This document shows positions 6,222 through 7,988 of a stretch of 7,988 nucleotides of DNA, one piece after another. Made by a program: the position numbers and the translations under genes. How positions within the stretch are numbered: position 1 is the stretch's first letter; each line of letters begins with the position of its first letter. The stretch comes from Candidatus Caenarcanales bacterium (GTDB taxonomy: Bacteria > Cyanobacteriota > Vampirovibrionia > LMEP-6097). The stretch is from positions 1 to 7,988 of the forward strand of contig JAKVAO010000096.1 in NCBI GenBank assembly GCA_022447685.1. Direction: 5' to 3'. The notes beneath the pieces were generated by a model. The model ran no database searches. It was not told the origin of the DNA and was given only the letters and a program-made list of their open reading frames with translations.

Positions 6222-6992
6222 TTATCCAATTTCAAGTTTTTGTAATTTCTCGAATTCTTTTTCTTTTTCAATTTGAATTTTATGCTCTCTATCACCGTCA
6301 TTACCTCTAAGCCTCGTAGCTAAACAGTGACAGGCTTCTGCTCTACCATAACAGGTGAGAATATCATCTGCTTTGATTCTAGTATCAGCTTTTGGGACAC
6401 CAATAAATAGAGAATCATCTATAGATTCATCTCTACTAATAGATAAAACCAAAGTTCCCTCTTTATCTAGTTTCAGCTCCTGTAACGACTTACCATTCAT
6501 CCAGCTCTCTTCTTTTACAAAAATTTTGGAAATTATAAATCCTTTACTAACACCTAAAACCTCCTCGTAGTCACAAAGAAAGGTCTGGAAATTTTTGTTC
6601 ATAAAGCTAGCAGTTGTATGTTTCAGAAAAGAGTAAAAGCTCTTAGAACGAGCAAGGAAGAACATAAAAATAAGACCAAGCAATATAGCAACTATCTTCT
6701 CAATTAAAATTTTCTGATCACTATCTAGAAAAGTAAGTATCAATGTCGCCATAGAAGTAGTAATTCCAACATTACCAATAATCATCATAGTTGTAATAAT
6801 CCTACGCCTGAGTGGAGAATTTACTACAGACTCAGCTTCAGAAGTAGTATACCCAATACCGAAGAAAGCAGAAATAGCCTGGAATGAAGCAATTTCACCT
6901 GAAAGTCCTGTCAATTCAAGTAAACTCGCGCCGATTCTTACCACCGTAAGTGAAGTTAAGACAATAAAGAACAGACCGAGTAATGGGAGCAT
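6222..6992 (-). CDS. Membrane protein with C-terminal TrkA-C (RCK_C) domain
   Basis: A 256-residue inner-membrane protein of a conserved but poorly characterised family, usually annotated as a TrkA-C domain protein. Likely membrane helices are at about 3-24, 66-88 and 98-115. The family's hallmark lies between the first two: TGLSGEIASFQAISAFFGIGYTTSEAE (28-54) and then NSPLRRRII (58-66). The GIGYTTSE loop resembles the pore loops of TrkH-type potassium transporters. Residues about 148-217 form the TrkA-C fold, including the closing DDILTCYG (209-216), which in Trk/RCK proteins binds a regulatory ligand. There is no NAD-binding Rossmann domain. A charged tail follows (229-256). A role in ion transport or its regulation is inferred from the domain, not shown. 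The ATG at 6992 lies within a perfect inverted repeat (6989-7018), with no Shine-Dalgarno; TATAAT at 7011-7006 is a good -10 candidate 13 bases upstream. Confidence 0.88.
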   Translation of the reverse strand: MLPLLGLFFIVLTSLTVVRIGASLLELTGLSGEIASFQAISAFFGIGYTTSEAESVVNSPLRRRIITTMMIIGNVGITTSMATLILTFLDSDQKILIEKIVAILLGLIFMFFLARSKSFYSFLKHTTASFMNKNFQTFLCDYEEVLGVSKGFIISKIFVKEESWMNGKSLQELKLDKEGTLVLSISRDESIDDSLFIGVPKADTRIKADDILTCYGRAEACHCLATRLRGNDGDREHKIQIEKEKEFEKLQKLEIG

Positions 6993-7018
6993 ATTTATAG
7001 ATACTATTATAAATATGC
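6989..7018. repeat. Perfect 11-bp inverted repeat spanning the TrkA-C gene start codon
   Basis: GCATATTTATA (6989-6999) and TATAAATATGC (7008-7018) are exact reverse complements around an 8-base spacer (7000-7007). The left arm contains the complement of the TrkA-C gene's ATG (6992-6990), and the right arm contains a mirror-image ATG on the plus strand (7015-7017). The spacer and inner arm also hold TATAAT on the minus strand (7011-7006). It could be an operator for a dimeric regulator over the promoter and start site, or an mRNA hairpin hiding the start codon. The function is inference; the symmetry is directly visible. Confidence 0.7.
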
Positions 7019-7113
7019 CATTTTTAGAAGCTTATCTTGCAGTTTTAAAGGGAATTCTGGCAAGAATAATATCTAGATTTAGATAATAGGTTGAAATTAT
7101 ATTAATAAAACAT

Positions 7114-7155
7114 ATGGAATTTAAGAAAGAAGTTAAAATAATTTGAATTAATCCA
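7114..7155 (+). other. In-frame upstream segment with an internal TGA, possible original start of the last gene
   Basis: An ATG at 7114 is in frame with the gene that follows and reads MEFKKEVKII, then TGA (7144-7146), then INP and the TTG at 7156. A charged Lys-rich segment followed by the hydrophobic LLSTVAAPLTIALA run would make a normal signal peptide, whereas the frame beginning at TTG lacks the positive N-region. Either the TGA is a nonsense mutation or sequence error in the signal peptide, or this segment is untranslated leader. TTAATA at 7102-7107 lies six bases before the ATG. The TGA is not likely to be reassigned, because TGA ends comF here. Confidence 0.4.
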
Positions 7156-7968
7156 TTGTTAAGTACAGTAGCTGCCCCTTTGACAATTGCACTAGCAAGC
7201 AATCCGTTAGGATTAAATCAAAGTTTATTTATAGCAGATACTAATAATGCTTCACCATCACAACTTGCTAAACAAGTTCCAAATTTAGAACTTAATTCAG
7301 GTGTGAAACAAAATCAAAAACCTATACAATTAAATATAAATTCAAATGTTGATAATAAATCTAAACCAGAATTAGAAAAAATCTTCAATGAAAGTATTGG
7401 GATTATAAAAAGCCTTTCACCTGATCTGAATTCTACATTAAACAATTCAAATATTAAATTTGAATTAACATCAAATATTAGTGATAGTGTTGGAAGTTTA
7501 GCAGATACATTCCAAGACCCAGGTATAAGAAACGCATTAAACGGTGTAGCAAATAATCCTCAAATAAACCAGCAAAAAGCAATCAAATTATCGCTTCCTG
7601 ATAATAAAGGAAGTTTAAAGCACTATATTTTGATTAATTCTAGAAATTTTAATAATGCCCCAAATGCTTCAGCAGAAATGCTTAATGTCGTAAATCTTCA
7701 AACAATACTTGTTAACCATACAGAAGAAGCTAAAGTTACAGGTGATCTTCTTACAGATGATTATAATAGTGCAGTTGAAAATGTAGGTAAATTAGGAAAA
7801 TATGCAGAAGCATTATCTAATGATAGTAATTATAAAGAGCTAGCTGAAGCTATAGTTAATAACGTTTTACCAGAAGAGAATAGCTACATAAAATTAATGG
7901 AAATCCAGTTAAATCGTAACTACTCAGGTAAATTGAAAATTAGCAGCAAATATGTTTTGGCAAGCTAG
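7156..7968 (+). CDS. Asn-rich probable exported protein of unknown function
   Basis: From the TTG at 7156 the frame encodes 270 residues. I do not recognise a family. It starts with a hydrophobic run (LLSTVAAPLTIALA, counting the TTG as Leu) that looks like the core of a signal peptide, then a Ser/Asn/Gln-rich mature part. By count about 40 of 270 residues are Asn, with no Cys and no Trp. Residues about 25-70 look disordered; about 70-130 and 180-240 look helical (SIGIIKSLSPDL, VGKLGKYAEALS, YKELAEAIVNNVLP). The composition suggests an extracytoplasmic protein, but no anchor or cell-wall motif is visible; the C-terminus ends YVLAS. The start is doubtful: there is no Shine-Dalgarno and an in-frame ATG lies 42 bases upstream beyond a TGA. 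It is divergent from the TrkA-C gene. It ends with TAG, 20 bases before the window edge. Confidence 0.68.
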   Translation: MLSTVAAPLTIALASNPLGLNQSLFIADTNNASPSQLAKQVPNLELNSGVKQNQKPIQLNINSNVDNKSKPELEKIFNESIGIIKSLSPDLNSTLNNSNIKFELTSNISDSVGSLADTFQDPGIRNALNGVANNPQINQQKAIKLSLPDNKGSLKHYILINSRNFNNAPNASAEMLNVVNLQTILVNHTEEAKVTGDLLTDDYNSAVENVGKLGKYAEALSNDSNYKELAEAIVNNVLPEENSYIKLMEIQLNRNYSGKLKISSKYVLAS

Positions 7969-7988
7969 AATTGCAGATTGTCCTAATC

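Noticed and set aside
6355..6570. Plus-strand open frame of 71 codons within the TrkA-C gene
   Set aside because: Antisense to conserved TrkA-C coding sequence, with no protein-like features of its own.
7114..7968. TGA reassigned to Gly or Trp, which would make the last gene continuous
   Set aside because: TGA ends comF at a sensible place, RecQ and the other conserved proteins use GGN for Gly and TGG for Trp, and no internal TGA occurs in them.

Overview
This is an AT-rich (roughly one third G+C by eye) bacterial chromosomal window with closely packed genes on both strands. The standard bacterial code fits: TGA closes comF, and all glycines and tryptophans in the long conserved genes use GGN and TGG. 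The clear homologues (IS66 transposase, bestrophin-family membrane protein, RecQ, histidine kinase, ComF, TrkA-C membrane protein) are widespread in bacteria and do not fix a phylum. Shine-Dalgarno sites are scarce, and exported proteins with classical signal peptides are present. I do not name a lineage.

Layout from left to right. Positions 1-447 are the 5' part of an IS66-family insertion sequence running off the left edge on the minus strand, with its terminal repeat at 433-447. Then come three plus-strand genes: a bestrophin-family membrane protein (550-1437) and two small adjacent hypothetical genes (1489-1794, 1800-2168) that look like divergent paralogues. They face a minus-strand pair made of recQ (2487-4304) and, 28 bp downstream, a small exported-protein gene (2190-2458) that appears broken by a single-base frameshift. 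A divergent intergenic region separates recQ from a soluble orphan histidine kinase (4406-5374), whose 3' end overlaps the 3' end of minus-strand comF (5364-6140). Upstream of comF lies a minus-strand TrkA-C membrane protein gene (6222-6992) with its own probable intrinsic terminator (6170-6197). Its start codon is embedded in a perfect 11-bp inverted repeat. The window ends with a plus-strand gene for an Asn-rich, Cys-free, probably exported protein (7156-7968), whose likely signal-peptide start is separated from the body by an in-frame TGA.

Functionally, the window mixes DNA processing (RecQ, ComF), ion transport (bestrophin, TrkA-C protein), signalling (histidine kinase without an adjacent response regulator) and uncharacterised small or exported proteins. 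I see no defence system, CRISPR array, RNA gene or prophage. The points most worth checking are the two disrupted exported-protein genes, the start-codon palindrome, the altered catalytic motifs of the histidine kinase and the paralogous pair of small genes. No stretch over 300 bases lacks a gene.
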